Notes under the pieces: model-generated | The model's database searches: none | What the model was told of the DNA's origin: nothing | Seen by the model: only the letters and a program-made list of their open reading frames with translations | Translations under genes and position numbers: made by a program | Part shown: piece by piece, positions 25,548-33,962 of the stretch | Layout: the number at the start of each line of letters is the position of its first letter | How positions within the stretch are numbered: the stretch's first letter is position 1 | Assembly: GCF_025673445.1 (NCBI RefSeq) | Contig: NZ_JAOVQN010000017.1 | Coordinates: 54,735 to 118,734 of the forward strand | Length of the DNA: 64,000 nucleotides | Source: Ruegeria_B marisflavi | Lineage (GTDB): Bacteria > Pseudomonadota > Alphaproteobacteria > Rhodobacterales > Rhodobacteraceae | Reading direction: 5' to 3'

Positions 25548-26810
25548 ATGAAGTTCAATAGACGCAGTTTCATAGGAACAGGGGTCGCTGCAGCGGCGGC
25601 GTTGCAAGCTCCCGTCGTCCTGGGGGCTGGGAAACCCCGCGTGGTTGTCATCGGCGGTGGTGCCGGTGGGGCGACTGCGGCCCGCTATATTGCCAAGGGC
25701 GCGGCAGGGGCTATCGACGTCACCCTGGTGGAGCCAACCCGCAGCTACTACACCTGCTTTTTCTCGAACCTCTACATCGGCGGTTTCAGAGAGCTTTCCA
25801 GCATCGCACATTCCTATGGCAAACTGGCCAGTGAGTACGGGATCAACGTGGTTCACGACTGGGCCGTCGGCATAGACCGCGACGCCCGCACGGTCAGCTT
25901 GGCAGGCGGCGGCGTGCTGCCATATGATCGGCTGATCCTCAGCCCTGGCATCGACTTTGTGGGCGGTTCCGTCGAGGGCTGGGATGTCTCGGCGCAGAAC
26001 AAGATGCCCCATGCCTATAAAGCGGGGTCGCAATCCGAGCTGCTCAAAGCACAGATCGAAGCGATGCCCGAAGGCGGGGTCTTTGCCATGGTGGCACCGC
26101 CGAACCCCTATCGTTGCCCGCCCGGCCCCTATGAGCGGGTCTCGATGATCGCCCATGTTCTGAAAGAAAGAAACCCGACGGCCAAGATCATTGTCGCTGA
26201 TCCCAAGGATAAGTTTTCGAAAATGGCGTTGTTCCAGGAAGGGTGGGGGCTGCATTACGACGGTATGGTCGACTGGATCGGACCAGAGTTCGGCGGCAAC
26301 AATGTCTCGGTCGATCCTGAGGCAATGACGGTGACTATCGATGGTGAAGTGACCAAGGTTGACGCCTGCAACGTCATCCCCGCGCAGAAGGCCGGGCGCA
26401 TCTGTGAATTGGCGGGAATCAACGATGGTAACTGGGCGCCGGTCGACGGGCGCACGATGCAAAGCCGGGTGGACGAGAATATCCACGTCCTGGGCGACGC
26501 CTGCGCGCAAGGGGACATGCCGAAATCGGGCTTCTCCGCAAACAGCCAGGCAAAAGTGGCCGCAATGGCGGTGCGCGCTGCGTTGACCGACTCCAAGATG
26601 TTTCCAGCCAAGTTCTCGAACACCTGCTGGTCGCTCATTGGCACCAATGACGGCGTCAAGGTCGGCGCGACTTACGAGGCGACCGAGGAAAAGATCGCCA
26701 AGGTCGACGGGTTCATAAGCGCCACCGGAGAAAGCGCCGAGTTGCGCCAGGCGACCTTTGAGGAGAGCATCGGCTGGTATGCCGGCATCACCTCGGACAT
26801 GTTCGGCTGA
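25548..26810 (+). CDS. soxF: flavocytochrome c sulfide dehydrogenase flavoprotein SoxF
   Basis: A 420-aa FAD protein with a Tat signal (NRRSFIGTGVAAAAALQ) followed by the dinucleotide fold VVVIGGGAGGATAARY. Redox-active cysteines are in RSYYTCFFSNLYIGG, and a C-terminal FCC-B domain ends in ESIGWYAGITSDMFG. It oxidises sulfide, passing electrons to SoxE, and stimulates the Sox complex. The ATG at 25548 sits after GGAGGAGGT; a TTG 15 bp upstream is in frame but poorer. It is the last sox gene: no soxG or soxH follows. Confidence 0.95.
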   Translation: MKFNRRSFIGTGVAAAAALQAPVVLGAGKPRVVVIGGGAGGATAARYIAKGAAGAIDVTLVEPTRSYYTCFFSNLYIGGFRELSSIAHSYGKLASEYGINVVHDWAVGIDRDARTVSLAGGGVLPYDRLILSPGIDFVGGSVEGWDVSAQNKMPHAYKAGSQSELLKAQIEAMPEGGVFAMVAPPNPYRCPPGPYERVSMIAHVLKERNPTAKIIVADPKDKFSKMALFQEGWGLHYDGMVDWIGPEFGGNNVSVDPEAMTVTIDGEVTKVDACNVIPAQKAGRICELAGINDGNWAPVDGRTMQSRVDENIHVLGDACAQGDMPKSGFSANSQAKVAAMAVRAALTDSKMFPAKFSNTCWSLIGTNDGVKVGATYEATEEKIAKVDGFISATGESAELRQATFEESIGWYAGITSDMFG

Positions 26811-26822
26811 ACCAAGTCACAG

Positions 26823-26847
26823 GGCGTGGTCCGTTCAGGACCACGCC
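26823..26847. terminator. bidirectional hairpin between soxF and the GlxA-type regulator
   Basis: GGCGTGGTCC-gttca-GGACCACGCC, a perfect 10-bp stem. The stop codon of the convergent regulator lies in its loop, so part of the stem encodes the regulator's last residues (RKAWS). Confidence 0.8.
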
Positions 26848-27839
26848 TTGCGGAACGAATGGGGCGATGTGCCATAGCGTGCGCGAAATTGGCGTGACAG
26901 GTGACTGGTGTTGGAGAACCCGGTGGCAGCCGCAATTTCGGCGACCGTCATGTTGGTCTCGTTCAAATAGGTAAAGGCGCGGGATATCCGGAGTTCCAGA
27001 TAGAACGCCATCGGCCCTTGTCCGAGATAACGTTTGAACAATCGTTCCAGTTGTCGACGGGAGATGTCAAGGCGGCTGCACATGTCGTCATTTGTGAGTG
27101 GCTCTTCCAGTTCCGCTTCCATCAACTCGATTGCCTTGATCAAGGCCTTGTTGCGGCTTCCGATTGCCACGGAATGGGCCGCGCGCTGGGGTGACTTGCT
27201 GCCGGATCGCATGTGAATGCACATGTCGGCAACCATGATGGCCAGGTTGGCGCCATGCTGTTTTTCGATCAGCGCCAGCATCATGTCGATGGCTGTGTTG
27301 CCGCCGCCGCATGTGGTGATACGCCCGTCCAGCTCATAGATGTTCGGGCTGGGGGTAAGCGACGGGAACGTTTCGATAAACCCCGGTTGGTTTTCCCAGT
27401 GGAGTGTAAATCTCCGCCCGTCCAACAAACCGGCGCGGGCCAGAGCAAACGCGCCGGTGCAGATGCCTCCCAACGACCGGCCGTGGCGATGTTCGCGCCG
27501 AAGCCAGCCCAGAACCGCCGGTGAGCATGTCTTTTCCGGCTCGACACCGGCGCAGACAAAGCCGAACGCGTCGCTGGGAAGTGGGGCCAGGGCTTGGTCT
27601 GGGGTGATCCGCAACCCGTTTGAGCAGGTCACCGGCGCCCCGTTCTCCGTCATCGTGTGCCAAGTATAAAGCGTCTGCTTTGTCAGTTGGTTGGCGATCC
27701 GTAACGGCTCGATCGCTGCCGCAACAGCAAGCATGGTCGCCTTCGGCAACAGCAGGAATCGAAAATTCTGCGGCGGCCCGTCATAGGACAGGGCCAAGGT
27801 GGCGGATGCGCCTTTTTGTACGAATTGGTCTCGGGTCAT
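26835..27839 (-). CDS. GlxA family AraC-type transcriptional regulator
   Basis: A 334-aa regulator (364 if begun at ATG 27929). The N-terminal DJ-1/PfpI-like domain (FRFLLLPKATMLAVAAAIEPLRIAN) has its nucleophile-elbow Cys in GGICTGAFALARAGLL. Two C-terminal AraC helix-turn-helix motifs follow (CSRLDISRRQLERLFKRYLG and VAEIAAATGFSNTSHLSRQF). Related proteins (GbdR, CdhR) control glycine betaine, carnitine or choline breakdown. No such catabolic genes are adjacent, so the target is unknown. It is convergent with soxF and shares its terminator hairpin. Confidence 0.88.
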   Translation of the reverse strand: MTRDQFVQKGASATLALSYDGPPQNFRFLLLPKATMLAVAAAIEPLRIANQLTKQTLYTWHTMTENGAPVTCSNGLRITPDQALAPLPSDAFGFVCAGVEPEKTCSPAVLGWLRREHRHGRSLGGICTGAFALARAGLLDGRRFTLHWENQPGFIETFPSLTPSPNIYELDGRITTCGGGNTAIDMMLALIEKQHGANLAIMVADMCIHMRSGSKSPQRAAHSVAIGSRNKALIKAIELMEAELEEPLTNDDMCSRLDISRRQLERLFKRYLGQGPMAFYLELRISRAFTYLNETNMTVAEIAAATGFSNTSHLSRQFRARYGTSPHSFRKAWS

Positions 27840-28088
27840 GATGCGGAGTGGAAGGGACCGGGAATGTATCCGCGCCCAGTCGCGGGCGCCTACTTCTACA
27901 GTGCTGTGCCCGGGCCTATCGGTCAACATACGCCGCTCTGTAACCCGTTTGCGCCATTCCTGGCATGACCTCGGAACCCAAGTAAATCGTCTGGCGGCCC
28001 TTGCGGCCCCCCCACGGCGACACTAAGACTCGGGTAATCCCGTCGGGGTATTGTCCCGATCCATCGCAAGAAAGCAGGCAGGTCCCGA

Positions 28089-28718
28089 ATGTTCGATCCA
28101 GTTCATACCTTCACCAACACGCTTGTCCCCATGGTCGTGGAACAGACCAGCCGGGGCGAAAGGGCCTACGATATCTTCTCGCGCCTTCTCAAGGAGCGGA
28201 TTATCTTCATCAACGGCCCAATTCATGACGGGATGAGCCATCTTATCGTGGCCCAGCTATTGCACCTTGAGGCCGAGAACCCGAAAAAAGAAATCTCGAT
28301 CTATATTAACAGCCCAGGTGGCGTGGTGACCAGCGGGCTGTCGATCTACGACACTATGCAGTATATCCGCCCAAAATGTTCGACCCTTGTCATCGGCCAA
28401 GCGGCCTCGATGGGTTCGGTCCTGCTGGCCGGCGGGGAAAAAGGCATGCGTTTCTCGTTGCCCAATAGCCGCATCATGGTGCACCAGCCCTCGGGCGGGT
28501 ATCAGGGGCAGGCGAGCGACATTATGATCCACGCCGCTGAGACACAAAAGCTTAAGGACCGGCTCTATGACATTTATGTCAAGCACACCGGGCAAAGCAA
28601 AAAGGCGATCGAAAGGGCTCTGGACCGCGACAACTTCATGTCACCGGAAGAGGCTAAGGAATGGGGCCATATCGACGAAATCGTCGAAAGCCGCGGAAAA
28701 ATGGGCGAAGAAGCATAG
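28089..28718 (+). CDS. clpP: ATP-dependent Clp protease proteolytic subunit
   Basis: A 209-aa serine protease of normal length. The catalytic triad is visible: Ser in GQAASMGSVLL, His in RIMVHQPSGG, Asp in ALDRDNFMSPEEA. It forms the tetradecameric chamber fed by ClpX or ClpA. The start MFDPVHTFTNTLVPMVVEQTSRGERAYDI is typical for alphaproteobacteria, including the processed propeptide region. clpX follows on the same strand after 138 bp, the usual clpP-clpX order. Confidence 0.97.
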   Translation: MFDPVHTFTNTLVPMVVEQTSRGERAYDIFSRLLKERIIFINGPIHDGMSHLIVAQLLHLEAENPKKEISIYINSPGGVVTSGLSIYDTMQYIRPKCSTLVIGQAASMGSVLLAGGEKGMRFSLPNSRIMVHQPSGGYQGQASDIMIHAAETQKLKDRLYDIYVKHTGQSKKAIERALDRDNFMSPEEAKEWGHIDEIVESRGKMGEEA

Positions 28719-28856
28719 CGCACCGTTCCTGACCGTGCGGTTGGCGGTTAGGGCTTTTTGACATTGTGGCGGCCACCGTGCTGGCCTAATCTCTACGAAC
28801 AGGCGGCTTCCCGGTTTCCGGGGCGGGGTGCCGAGACGAAGCCGGAAAGGGTGATC

Positions 28857-30125
28857 ATGGCAACGAACTCAGGCGGTGATAGCAAGAACACGCTCTACTG
28901 CAGCTTCTGCGGCAAAAGCCAGCACGAGGTTCGCAAGCTGATCGCAGGCCCGACAGTGTTCATCTGTGATGAATGTGTCGAACTCTGCATGGACATCATC
29001 CGTGAAGAGACAAAAAGCAGCGGGCTGAAATCCTCGGATGGCGTTCCCACGCCGCGCGATATCTGCGACGTGCTGGACGATTATGTGATCGGGCAAGCCA
29101 CGGCCAAGAGAGTACTCTCGGTCGCTGTGCACAACCATTACAAACGCCTTAATCATTCGCAGAAGGCCGGGAATGATATTGAGCTTTCGAAATCAAACAT
29201 CCTGTTGATCGGTCCGACCGGTTGCGGAAAGACGCTATTGGCTCAGACATTGGCGCGTATTCTCGATGTGCCGTTCACCATGGCGGACGCGACCACGCTG
29301 ACCGAAGCGGGCTATGTCGGCGAAGACGTTGAGAACATCATCCTCAAGCTGTTGCAGGCAAGCGAATACAATGTCGAACGCGCGCAGCGTGGCATCGTCT
29401 ATATCGACGAGGTCGACAAGATCACCCGCAAGTCCGAGAACCCCTCGATCACCCGTGACGTGTCGGGCGAGGGCGTGCAGCAGGCGCTATTGAAATTGAT
29501 GGAAGGCACCGTGGCCAGCGTCCCGCCGCAGGGTGGACGCAAGCATCCCCAGCAGGAGTTCCTGCAGGTGGACACCACGAACATCCTGTTCATCTGTGGT
29601 GGTGCCTTCGCTGGTCTGGACAAGATCATTGCACAGCGCGGCAAGGGCAGCGCCATGGGCTTTGGCGCCGACGTGCGGTCGAATGACGACCGCGGCGTGG
29701 GCGAGCTGTTCAAGGAGCTGGAGCCCGAGGATCTGCTGAAATTCGGCCTGATTCCCGAGTTTGTGGGCCGCCTTCCGGTTCTGGCGACGCTGGAAGACCT
29801 GGATGAGGACGCCCTGGTCACCATCCTTACCAAGCCGAAGAATGCGCTGGTCAAACAGTACCAGCGTCTGTTCGAGCTCGAGGATACCGAGCTGGACTTT
29901 ACCGATGATGCGCTCAAGGCGATCGCAAAGCGCGCGATCGAGCGCAAGACCGGTGCACGTGGCCTCCGCTCGATCATGGAAGACATCCTGCTCGACACCA
30001 TGTTCGAACTGCCCAGCATGTCGAATGTGACCAAGGTTGTTGTAAACGAAGAGGCTGTAACGACCGAGGCGCAGCCGCTGTTGATTTACACCGAGAGCGA
30101 AAAGGGCTCGGCCACAGCAGGCTGA
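28857..30125 (+). CDS. clpX: ATP-dependent Clp protease ATP-binding subunit
   Basis: A 422-aa AAA+ unfoldase. The N-terminal zinc-binding domain (YCSFCGKSQ...FICDECVELC, four Cys) is complete, then Walker A GPTGCGKTLLAQ, Walker B VYIDEVDKI, and sensor/RKH motifs. It unfolds tagged substrates, including cell-cycle factors in alphaproteobacteria, and feeds ClpP. The frame continues 99 bp upstream, but the ATG at 28857 after GGAAAGGG gives the family N-terminus MATNSGGDSKNTLYC. Confidence 0.98.
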   Translation: MATNSGGDSKNTLYCSFCGKSQHEVRKLIAGPTVFICDECVELCMDIIREETKSSGLKSSDGVPTPRDICDVLDDYVIGQATAKRVLSVAVHNHYKRLNHSQKAGNDIELSKSNILLIGPTGCGKTLLAQTLARILDVPFTMADATTLTEAGYVGEDVENIILKLLQASEYNVERAQRGIVYIDEVDKITRKSENPSITRDVSGEGVQQALLKLMEGTVASVPPQGGRKHPQQEFLQVDTTNILFICGGAFAGLDKIIAQRGKGSAMGFGADVRSNDDRGVGELFKELEPEDLLKFGLIPEFVGRLPVLATLEDLDEDALVTILTKPKNALVKQYQRLFELEDTELDFTDDALKAIAKRAIERKTGARGLRSIMEDILLDTMFELPSMSNVTKVVVNEEAVTTEAQPLLIYTESEKGSATAG

Positions 30126-30148
30126 GGTTCGCGTTCTGACTTGTGAAG

Positions 30149-30174
30149 CGGCGCGGCGATTTCTGCGCCGTTTT
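30149..30174 (+). terminator. clpX terminator
   Basis: CGGCGC (30149-30154) pairs with GCGCCG (30165-30170), followed by TTTT, 24 bp after the clpX stop. Confidence 0.7.
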
Positions 30175-30193
30175 CCATTGCAGCCAAGAGGTA

Positions 30194-30255
30194 GGGGGCT
30201 CTGCCCCCGCCGCCCGTTCCGGGCGACTCCCCCGGGATATTTTGGGCAAGAGGAA
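30194..30255. repeat. dispersed Rhodobacterales intergenic repeat
   Basis: GGGGGCTCTGCCCCC at 30194-30208 followed by a GGGCGACTCCCCCGGGATATT-like segment and AAGAGGAAA. I recognise this pattern (GGGGGCTCTGCCCCC...CCCCCGGGATATTT) as a high-copy intergenic repeat of Rhodobacterales. It lies between clpX and the Rid-family gene. Confidence 0.7.
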
Positions 30256-30294
30256 AGACAGGTGGCGGACCATGCAAAAAGGGAAGGGTCAGCG

Positions 30295-30657
30295 TTGAGC
30301 ATCAAACGCATTTCATCTGGTGGTGAGTTCGAAGCCAAGATCGGCTATTGCCGTGCCGTGGTTGCAGGCGGGTTCGTTCATGTGGCGGGAACGGTAGGGC
30401 AGGGCGAGGGCGTGGTCGAACAGGCCCGCTCCGCCTTGGCAACGATATTGGCGGCCTTGGAAAAGGCGGGTGCCTCGTTGGCCGATGTGGTTCGGGTCAC
30501 CTACTATCTGTCCGACCGGCACGAGTTCGAACCCTGCTGGCCGGTTCTGCGGGAGGCATTCGGCACTAATCCGCCCGCCGCCACGATGATTGAATGCGGG
30601 CTGATCGACCCAAAGTACCGGATCGAGATCGAGGTAACGGCGCTTGCGCCACATTAG
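30295..30657 (+). CDS. Rid family protein (YjgF/YER057c/UK114)
   Basis: A 120-aa Rid protein, begun at TTG 30295 after GGGAAGGG. The fold is clear: GGFVHVAGTVGQGEG, then ARSALATILAALEKAGASLADVVRVTYYLSD, then RIEIEVTALAPH. RidA hydrolyses reactive enamine/imine intermediates from PLP enzymes. My alignment from memory puts a Leu (ECGLIDP) where RidA has its substrate-binding Arg105, so this copy may belong to the Rid4-7 groups that lack classical deaminase activity. Function is therefore uncertain. Confidence 0.82.
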   Translation: MSIKRISSGGEFEAKIGYCRAVVAGGFVHVAGTVGQGEGVVEQARSALATILAALEKAGASLADVVRVTYYLSDRHEFEPCWPVLREAFGTNPPAATMIECGLIDPKYRIEIEVTALAPH

Positions 30658-30745
30658 GGATGCGCGCGCCTGTCACGGGCGAGGGCTCTGGACCTTCGCG
30701 CGCGCATGCGCCATATCTGCACAATAGAAATTGCCGGAGGCACCG

Positions 30746-31129
30746 ATGGGAATCCTGAACACCCTGCTGCGCGCCGTGACCTGGTGGAACGGGTCGACGC
30801 TCAACACTCAGCTTTACACTGCCCGCAAGGGCAAGAAGGTGGGTGAGGATTCACGAGGCAACGTGTTCTACACCAATGCCGACGACAGCCAGCGTTGGGT
30901 CATGTTCAATGGCGAGGCCGAGGCCAGCCGGATCGACCCGGAATGGCACGGCTGGCTGCACCGGACCTGGGACGAGCCGCCAACCAAACGGCCGCTCAAG
31001 CACAAGGCCTGGGAAAAGCCGCACCAGGAGAACCTGACGGGAACGCCGCTGGCCTATGCACCGGCAGGGTCGTTGCGACGTGACAAACCGGCTGATCGCC
31101 GGGATTACGAGGCCTGGAGCCCGGAGTAA
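30746..31129 (+). CDS. NADH:ubiquinone oxidoreductase accessory subunit, NDUFA12 family
   Basis: A 127-aa protein matching the alphaproteobacterial/mitochondrial NDUFA12 (17.2-kDa) complex I subunit: TWWNGSTLNTQLYTARKGKKVGEDSRGNVFY, then RWVMFNGEAEASRIDPEWHGWLHRT. The C-terminus (KPHQENLTGTPLAYAPAGS) is also characteristic. It is a peripheral, non-catalytic subunit on the cytoplasmic arm. GGAGG before the ATG at 30746 sets the start. Followed 11 bp later by mlaD. Confidence 0.93.
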   Translation: MGILNTLLRAVTWWNGSTLNTQLYTARKGKKVGEDSRGNVFYTNADDSQRWVMFNGEAEASRIDPEWHGWLHRTWDEPPTKRPLKHKAWEKPHQENLTGTPLAYAPAGSLRRDKPADRRDYEAWSPE

Positions 31130-31140
31130 GCGAGGCCTGT

Positions 31141-31599
31141 ATGTCCAGCCACAACATGACAGAAGTCCTGGTCGGCGGCGCGGTTCTTGCCGCGGCGATC
31201 TCCTTTGCGGTTTATGCTGGTCAGGCCACCGGCCTGTCGCGCGGTACCGGCGGATATGAGTTGAACGCCTCGTTTCGCTCGCTCGAAGGGGTGACGGTAG
31301 GGACCGATGTCCGGCTTGCCGGCGTCAAGATCGGGACGGTGACGGGCGTCGATCTCAACCCCGAAAGCTATCGCGCGGATACCCGGTTCACGGTGGCCGA
31401 GGGCATCCAGATACCCGATGACAGTGCGGCTGTAATCTCCTCCGAAGGGCTACTGGGCGGCAACTTCCTGGAAATCATGCCCGGAGGCTCGGCTTTCTAT
31501 TTCGAACCCGGCGACGCGGTCGAGGATACGCAGGGCGCCGTCAGCCTGATCTCTCTGCTGGTCAAGTTCGTGGCCGGTGACGGGAGCGACAGCCAGTGA
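31141..31599 (+). CDS. mlaD: outer membrane lipid asymmetry protein MlaD
   Basis: A 152-aa single MCE-domain protein with an N-terminal membrane anchor (VLVGGAVLAAAISFAVYAG). The MCE core reads ELNASFRSLEGVTVGTDVRLAGVKIGTVTGV and GLLGGNFLEIMPGG. MlaD holds phospholipid substrates in the Mla transport complex at the inner membrane, facing the periplasm. In this group it commonly sits apart from mlaFE, next to the NDUFA12 and DUF2155 genes, as here. Confidence 0.92.
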   Translation: MSSHNMTEVLVGGAVLAAAISFAVYAGQATGLSRGTGGYELNASFRSLEGVTVGTDVRLAGVKIGTVTGVDLNPESYRADTRFTVAEGIQIPDDSAAVISSEGLLGGNFLEIMPGGSAFYFEPGDAVEDTQGAVSLISLLVKFVAGDGSDSQ

Positions 31600-31955
31600 T
31601 CCGACGCGGCCTGCTGATCCTGGGCCTGATCGCCGGGTCGGTTTCGGCGGATGAGGCGGTCACCTCGGGGACCGGCGCGATCCTGCGCGGCCTCGACAAG
31701 GTGAGCGGGCAGACACAGGATTTTCGGGTAACGAACGGGTCTACAGCGGAAATCTATGGTTTGGACGTCGCATTGGGGGATTGCCGGTACCCGATAGAGA
31801 ACCCGACCGGCGACGCCTTTGCCTATCTGACCATATGGGAGAGGGACCAGCGGCAGGCGATTTTCGATGGGTGGATGGTCGCATCCTCACCCGCGCTCAG
31901 CGCGCTGGACCATTCGCGTTATGACGTTTGGGTCATCCGCTGTATGACATCCTGA
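31596..31955 (+). CDS. DUF2155 domain-containing exported protein
   Basis: A 119-aa protein from GTG 31596, overlapping the mlaD stop by 4 bp. Signal peptide RRGLLILGLIAGSVSAD. The DUF2155 core GAILRGLDKVSGQTQDFRVTNGSTAEIYGLDVALGDCRY and DAFAYLTIWE...FDGWMVASSPALSALDHSRYDVWVIRC is complete, with two conserved cysteines. Function of the family is unknown; linkage to mlaD suggests an envelope role. Its last 37 bp overlap the end of the convergent aat gene. Confidence 0.9.
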   Translation: MIRRGLLILGLIAGSVSADEAVTSGTGAILRGLDKVSGQTQDFRVTNGSTAEIYGLDVALGDCRYPIENPTGDAFAYLTIWERDQRQAIFDGWMVASSPALSALDHSRYDVWVIRCMTS

Positions 31956-32551
31956 GGGCGCTGATCAACACTCGCGGCTATGTCCGCAGATCCGTTCAGG
32001 GCTTTTTCCAAACGGCGCCGGTACTCTGCTCGTGTGATCGCCACCGCCCCCAGAGAGGCAAGATGTGCGGTCAGAAACTGCGTATCAAAAAGCTGGAACC
32101 CGGTTTGACGCAAGCGGTCGATCAGATAGACCAACGCGACCTTCGAGGCATCGGTGCGGCGCGAAAACATGCTTTCGCCGAAAAAGGCGGCGCCGAGGAC
32201 CACGCCGTAAACGCCGCCCGCCAGTGTGGAGCCTTGCCAGACTTCTACCGAATGGGCGTGTCCCAAGCGATGCAGCGCCTGGTAGCTGTCGCTGATCTCT
32301 GGGTTGATCCACGTCTCTGCCCTGTCTGCGCAGCCTTGCAGAACACCCGCAAAATCATGGTCGAACGTCACATGGTATTCGCCCCGCCGGATCCGTCGAA
32401 CAAGGCTGCGAGACAGGTGGAACCCATCCAGCGGAAAAATCCCGCGGCGAAGCGGGTCCACCCAGAACACCTCCGGGTCGTTGCGATGTTCGGCCATCGG
32501 AAAGATACCGATGGAATACCCGTGGAGCAAAAGCTCGGGCGAGAGGGTCAC
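31919..32551 (-). CDS. aat: leucyl/phenylalanyl-tRNA--protein transferase
   Basis: A 210-aa enzyme that adds Leu or Phe to N-terminal Arg/Lys of proteins, marking them for ClpS/ClpAP (N-degron pathway). Motifs: LLLHGYSIGIFPMAE near the start, WVDPLRRGIFPLDGFH, WQGSTLAGGVYGVVLGAAFFGESMFSR, and FQLFDTQFLTAHLASLGA. It starts at GTG 32551. It lies 51 bp after accC on the same strand with a hairpin between. Its 3' end overlaps the convergent DUF2155 gene by 37 bp. Confidence 0.95.
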   Translation of the reverse strand: MTLSPELLLHGYSIGIFPMAEHRNDPEVFWVDPLRRGIFPLDGFHLSRSLVRRIRRGEYHVTFDHDFAGVLQGCADRAETWINPEISDSYQALHRLGHAHSVEVWQGSTLAGGVYGVVLGAAFFGESMFSRRTDASKVALVYLIDRLRQTGFQLFDTQFLTAHLASLGAVAITRAEYRRRLEKALNGSADIAASVDQRPQDVIQRMTQTS

Positions 32552-32574
32552 ATCGGTCCCTCTTGGCCGGAGAA

Positions 32575-32595
32575 AGCCGGGCGATGTGCCCGGCT
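32575..32595 (-). terminator. hairpin terminator of accBC
   Basis: AGCCGGGC-gatgt-GCCCGGCT, an 8-bp stem just after accC; on the minus strand it runs into CTTTC. Likely a partial terminator before aat. Confidence 0.6.
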
Positions 32596-32602
32596 CGTCT
32601 GA

Positions 32603-33952
32603 TCAATCGGGCAGGTTCGCGGCAAGCCAGCGCTCCAGCCAGTGGATATTGTAATTGCCGTTGTGGATGTCCGGCTCTTTCAGAAGGGCGTGAAACAGGG
32701 GAATTGTCGTGTCGATACCATCCACGATCAATTCACCAAGGGCCCGATGCAGTCGAGCCAGCGCCTCGCTCCGGTCGCGCCCGTGCACGATCAACTTGGC
32801 AATGAGCGAGTCGTAGTAGGGCGGGATCGAATAGCCGTTGTAGAGAGCCGAATCCATCCGCACGCCCAGGCCACCGGGGGTGTGGTAGGCGGTGATCTTG
32901 CCGGGACAGGGGGAGAAGTTCGGTAGTTTCTCGGCGTTGATCCGCACTTCGATCGCGTGGCCGGTGATCTGCAGGTCGTCCTGGGTAAAGGACATCGGCA
33001 GCCCGGCGGCGATGCGGATCTGTTCGCGTACAAGATCGACGCCAAAGATGCCTTCGGTCACCGGGTGCTCCACCTGAAGGCGGGTGTTCATCTCGATGAA
33101 GTAGAATTCGCCATTCTCGTAGAGGAATTCCACGGTGCCGGCGCCGATATAGTTGATCTTGGCCACCGCATCGGCGCAGATCTTGCCGATCCGGGCGCGC
33201 TCTTCCGGTGAGATGCAGGGACCGGGGGCTTCTTCGAACACTTTCTGGTGTCGACGTTGCAGCGAGCAGTCGCGCTCGCCCAGATGCACCGCATTGCCCT
33301 TGCCATCGCCAAAGACCTGGATCTCGATATGGCGCGGCGTGGTCAGGTATTTCTCGATATAGACCTCGTCATTGCCAAAGGCGGCCTTGGCCTCGGCCCG
33401 GGCGGTGGTAAAGGCGCGCTCCATCTCCTTTTCATCGCGGGCGACCTTCATGCCCCGGCCGCCGCCGCCAGCGGTGGCCTTGATGATCACAGGATAGCCG
33501 ATGCTCTCGCCGACCCGCTTGGCTGCGGCCAGATCGGGAACTCCGCCCTCCGATCCCGGGACCACGGGAATGCCAAGCTCCTTGGCGGTTTCCTTGGCCG
33601 TGATCTTGTCCCCCATGATGCGGATATGCTCTGCCGAGGGGCCGATGAAGGTGATGCCGTGATCTTCTACGATCTGCACGAAACCAGCGTTTTCGGACAG
33701 AAACCCGTATCCGGGATGGATCGCCTGTGCCCCGGTGATTTCGCAGGCCGAGATGATCGCGGGAACCGAAAGATAGCTCTGGGGGCTGGGCGCCGGGCCA
33801 ATGCAGACCGACTCGTCTGCCATGCGCACATGCATGGCGTCGCTGTCGGCGGTTGAATGGACGGCAACCGTGGCGATCCCCATCTCGCGGGCGGCACGGA
33901 TCACACGCAGGGCGATCTCGCCTCGGTTCGCAATCAGGATCTTGTCGAACAT
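32603..33952 (-). CDS. accC: acetyl-CoA carboxylase, biotin carboxylase subunit
   Basis: A 449-aa ATP-grasp enzyme that carboxylates biotin on AccB for fatty-acid synthesis. Begins MFDKILIANRGEIALRVIRAA and contains the Gly-rich ATP loop GGGGRGMK, metal/ATP residues in FIEMNTRLQVEHPVTE, and RINAEKLPNFSPCPG. Length is normal. The start at 33952 is fixed by family alignment; upstream codons read into accB sequence. accB precedes it by 10 bp. Confidence 0.97.
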   Translation of the reverse strand: MFDKILIANRGEIALRVIRAAREMGIATVAVHSTADSDAMHVRMADESVCIGPAPSPQSYLSVPAIISACEITGAQAIHPGYGFLSENAGFVQIVEDHGITFIGPSAEHIRIMGDKITAKETAKELGIPVVPGSEGGVPDLAAAKRVGESIGYPVIIKATAGGGGRGMKVARDEKEMERAFTTARAEAKAAFGNDEVYIEKYLTTPRHIEIQVFGDGKGNAVHLGERDCSLQRRHQKVFEEAPGPCISPEERARIGKICADAVAKINYIGAGTVEFLYENGEFYFIEMNTRLQVEHPVTEGIFGVDLVREQIRIAAGLPMSFTQDDLQITGHAIEVRINAEKLPNFSPCPGKITAYHTPGGLGVRMDSALYNGYSIPPYYDSLIAKLIVHGRDRSEALARLHRALGELIVDGIDTTIPLFHALLKEPDIHNGNYNIHWLERWLAANLPD

Positions 33953-33962
33953 GGATTGTCCC

